NCBI GenBank assembly: GCA_003978405.1
Contig: QNZU01000075.1
Coordinates: forward strand, 1-7,064
Length of the DNA: 7,064 nt
Direction: 5' to 3'
Source: Sulfurospirillum sp.
Lineage (GTDB): Bacteria; Campylobacterota; Campylobacteria; Campylobacterales; QNZT01
Shown: piece after piece, positions 5,132 through 7,064 of the stretch
Layout: every line of letters starts with the position of its first letter
Position numbering within the stretch: position 1 is the stretch's first letter
Program-made: the position numbers and the translations under genes
The notes under the pieces: model-generated
Database searches by the model: none
What the model saw: the letters and a program-made list of their open reading frames with translations, nothing else
Told to the model about the DNA's origin: nothing

Positions 5132-5142
5132 AAGGAGTAGCG

Positions 5143-5811
5143 GTGATAGATGTATTAATGATAGAAGATGATGAAGAGTTGGCTTCAATCATCACAAAAT
5201 TTCTAAAAAAATATGATATCGCCGTTACAAATATAGAGACTCCTCTTGAGGGGATAGAGAATCTAAAAGAGGGAAATTACTCACTACTTATCTTGGATCT
5301 GACCCTTCCTGAGCTTGACGGTTTGGAAGTGGTACTAAAGATCAGAGAATTTTCCTCAATACCTATCATCATCTCTTCTGCTAGAGATGATATTGTCGAT
5401 AAAGTGCTTGGACTTGAAAGAGGTGCTGATGATTATCTGCCAAAACCTTACAACCCAAGAGAGTTGGTAGCAAGAATAAAATCACTTCTTAGAAGAGAAC
5501 AAAAGAGTTCAAAAGAGGATACCAAAAACCTTTTTGTAGTCGATGAAGATGCTTTGAGTATCTCCTTTAAGGGTGAGCCACTCTCTTTGACTCCGGCAGA
5601 GTATGATATTTTAAAAAGACTTATCAAGTATAAAAACAGAGTAGTTTCAAGGCTCGATTTTATCTATGAGAGTGAATTTATCAGTGATGATGCCAGTGAG
5701 AAAAATATCGATGTGATGGTATCAAGAATCAGATCCAAGTTGGCAAAAATAGATCCTGAAGGTAGCTATATCAAATCATCAAGGGGTATAGGCTACACCC
5801 TTACTCTTTAA
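5143..5811 (+). CDS. OmpR/PhoB-family response regulator (CprR-like)
   Basis: This 222-aa DNA-binding response regulator has an N-terminal receiver domain (about 1-115): acidic pair Glu8/Asp9 in MIEDDEE, phosphoacceptor Asp52 in LILDLTLPELDG, Ser79 in SSARDD and Lys101 in YLPKPY. All switch residues are present. The C-terminal winged helix (about 125-222) shows LTPAEYDIL, the recognition-helix region NIDVMVSRIRSKL and the wing RGIGYTL. I chose GTG at 5143 because AAAGGAG lies 5 nt upstream and it gives a standard short N-terminus (MIDVLMIEDD). An in-frame GTG at 5122 lies inside the terminal repeat, and the ATG at 5158 would cut the first beta-strand. Position after htrA and before a kinase mirrors C. 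jejuni cprR. It probably controls envelope functions, possibly including htrA; this is inferred. The upstream insertion may have altered its expression. Confidence 0.93.
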   Translation: MIDVLMIEDDEELASIITKFLKKYDIAVTNIETPLEGIENLKEGNYSLLILDLTLPELDGLEVVLKIREFSSIPIIISSARDDIVDKVLGLERGADDYLPKPYNPRELVARIKSLLRREQKSSKEDTKNLFVVDEDALSISFKGEPLSLTPAEYDILKRLIKYKNRVVSRLDFIYESEFISDDASEKNIDVMVSRIRSKLAKIDPEGSYIKSSRGIGYTLTL

Positions 5812-5824
5812 TGGTACCAATACA

Positions 5825-7064
5825 TTGAAAAATATCTCAATCACCGCTTTTATCAACTCTATTTTTATCATAGCCTTTTTGGCGATTTTGACTACATTTT
5901 ATCTCTTTATCAAATGGGATAGAGAAAGATATGTGATTTATGAAAAGCAAAGATACACCATGATAGCAGACTCTTTTTTGTCTGGACTTCAATTTTATCC
6001 GACACAAAAACAGCTTCAGGGACTATTTAACTACTTTAATGTTGCACCTGTTACCAAAGAGAAAGACAAACTTGACATCATAAACAATGCAAAACTTCTC
6101 TATATGAAAGAGTCATCTTATGGAAGGGTTCGTATATTTGTTACTTCAAGGGCAAAATATATCTATGTTCAAAATTTCGGCTACCATTTGATGCTAAAAG
6201 ATTTAAAACCAAAAAAATACAATCAAGAAATAGCACTCTTTCTACTCGCCCTTATCTCTGCGGTAATTGCATTTTTGTATGTAATTATTATGAAAAAACT
6301 GCTTCCTCTGAAAAAACTTGATGCACAGGTAACTGAGTTTGCAAAAGGAAATCTTGATGTCAAGATTGACTGTCAAGGAAATGATGAGATAGGTAAAATC
6401 GCACAAAGCTTTCAAGAGGCTATCATCTCCATAAAAAGACTCATCAATTCCAAAAATCTCTTTATGAGAAATATGATGCATGAGTTAAAGACTCCTATTA
6501 CCAAAGGAAGAATTATTGCCGAGAGTTTAGAGGATGTAGAGGATAAAGATATTCTTATAAGAGCCTTTGAGCGGATGAATGAGATCATCACAAATCTGGC
6601 TCAAGTTGAGAAACTCACCTCTTCAAATATATCATTAAATTTAGAGGAGGTGAAGTTTAAACAACTTCTCTTTTATGCAAAAGAGTTACTCTTGGACAGA
6701 GATGATCATATCATTGAAGAGTATGAGGATTTTACAATAGTTTGTGATAAAAAATTGATGGGAATCGCTCTAAAAAATCTTATCGATAACGGTATAAAAT
6801 TTTCTCATGACAACAAAGTTACCATCAAAGCAGATCCAAAACAGATCCAAATCATCTCCAACTCTTCACCACTTAAATATCCCCTATCTTACTATGTGGA
6901 GCCATTTTCACAAGGAGAAAAGAGAGATAAAGGATTTGGTCTGGGATTATATATAGTCCAATCGATCCTAAATCTCCACCACTTTGGATTTGATTATCGA
7001 TATGAAAATAAACAGTCTGTTTTTATTATCAATATCACATCCACAGAAAATAAGCCACAAGAGT
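5825..7064 (+). CDS. Membrane sensor histidine kinase (ArsS/CprS-like), 3' end beyond window
   Basis: The frame is open from TTG at 5825 to the window edge: 413 codons, no stop. It encodes an inner-membrane kinase, the likely partner of the upstream regulator. TM1 covers about 6-28, a periplasmic sensor region of roughly 105 residues follows, TM2 lies at about 135-157 and a HAMP-like linker at 158-210. The H-box MRNMMHELKTPITKGR has phospho-acceptor His219. The ATPase domain shows an N-box LKNLIDNGIKF, an F-box-like EPFSQG and a G2 box GFGLGLYIV. The G1 box expected as DxGxG is replaced by a SNSS stretch (about 345-348). The TTG start, 13 nt after the regulator stop, is the only usual start codon before TM1; a stop at 5789-5791 closes the frame upstream. 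Its Shine-Dalgarno is weak, so coupling to the regulator is likely. An ATG at 5811 overlaps the regulator stop but is in another frame and ends after five codons. Only a few C-terminal residues are probably missing. Confidence 0.9.
   Translation, partial: MKNISITAFINSIFIIAFLAILTTFYLFIKWDRERYVIYEKQRYTMIADSFLSGLQFYPTQKQLQGLFNYFNVAPVTKEKDKLDIINNAKLLYMKESSYGRVRIFVTSRAKYIYVQNFGYHLMLKDLKPKKYNQEIALFLLALISAVIAFLYVIIMKKLLPLKKLDAQVTEFAKGNLDVKIDCQGNDEIGKIAQSFQEAIISIKRLINSKNLFMRNMMHELKTPITKGRIIAESLEDVEDKDILIRAFERMNEIITNLAQVEKLTSSNISLNLEEVKFKQLLFYAKELLLDRDDHIIEEYEDFTIVCDKKLMGIALKNLIDNGIKFSHDNKVTIKADPKQIQIISNSSPLKYPLSYYVEPFSQGEKRDKGFGLGLYIVQSILNLHHFGFDYRYENKQSVFIINITSTENKPQE

Noticed and set aside
5122..5142. 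GTG at 5122 as the response regulator start
   Set aside because: It lies in the right terminal repeat, which was inserted later, and has no ribosome binding site at a useful distance. The GTG at 5143 has AAAGGAG 5 nt upstream.
6242..6481. Minus-strand 79-codon frame opposite the kinase gene
   Set aside because: The plus strand is an uninterrupted kinase frame here, covering TM2, HAMP and the H-box. The antisense frame has a composition typical of a shadow.

Overview
The window looks like chromosomal DNA from a member of the Campylobacterota (former Epsilonproteobacteria). It is AT-rich, and the proteins are rich in Lys, Ile and Asn. It has a tRNA-Pro/His/Arg cluster, a periplasmic HtrA/DegP protease followed by an OmpR-type regulator and an ArsS/CprS-like sensor kinase (the same order as htrA-cprR-cprS of Campylobacter jejuni), and Campylobacter-like extended -10 promoters. 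This placement is inferred from gene content; genus is not claimed.

Layout. (1) Positions 1-213, minus strand: tRNA-Arg (5' end only), tRNA-His and tRNA-Pro, driven by a near-consensus sigma-70 promoter at 249-277. (2) 337-681, plus strand: the small zinc-ribbon protein PhnA/YjdM, ending in a hairpin shared with the convergent neighbour. (3) 714-3279, minus strand: a PiT-family phosphate transporter with a C-terminal coiled-coil insert, a 64-aa two-helix membrane protein that starts inside the pit stop codon, and a 228-aa protein I do not recognise that has its own promoter. (4) 3280-3423: a 144-bp divergent regulatory region holding two sets of short motifs repeated at 11-bp steps. (5) 3424-7064, plus strand: htrA/degP, an OmpR-family response regulator and a membrane sensor histidine kinase that runs off the window end.

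The most notable structure is a 292-bp MITE-like element (4836-5127) between htrA and the response regulator gene. It has perfect 32-bp terminal inverted repeats and apparent 4-bp AGTA target duplications. Inside are two further long inverted repeats that abut the terminal stem, so a single strand could fold into a compact three-way junction. Removing the element and one AGTA copy restores a tight junction with 13 nt between the htrA stop and the regulator start, with the regulator's ribosome binding site intact. This suggests a recent insertion into an envelope-stress protease/two-component operon.

Working model (inference): the kinase senses an envelope or periplasmic signal, and the regulator acts on htrA, possibly through the tandem TTACAAAA motifs in the htrA leader. 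The inserted element may act as an RNA processing site, a partial terminator or a promoter that uncouples protease from regulator expression. The phosphate transporter unit upstream is divergent and may be controlled separately.
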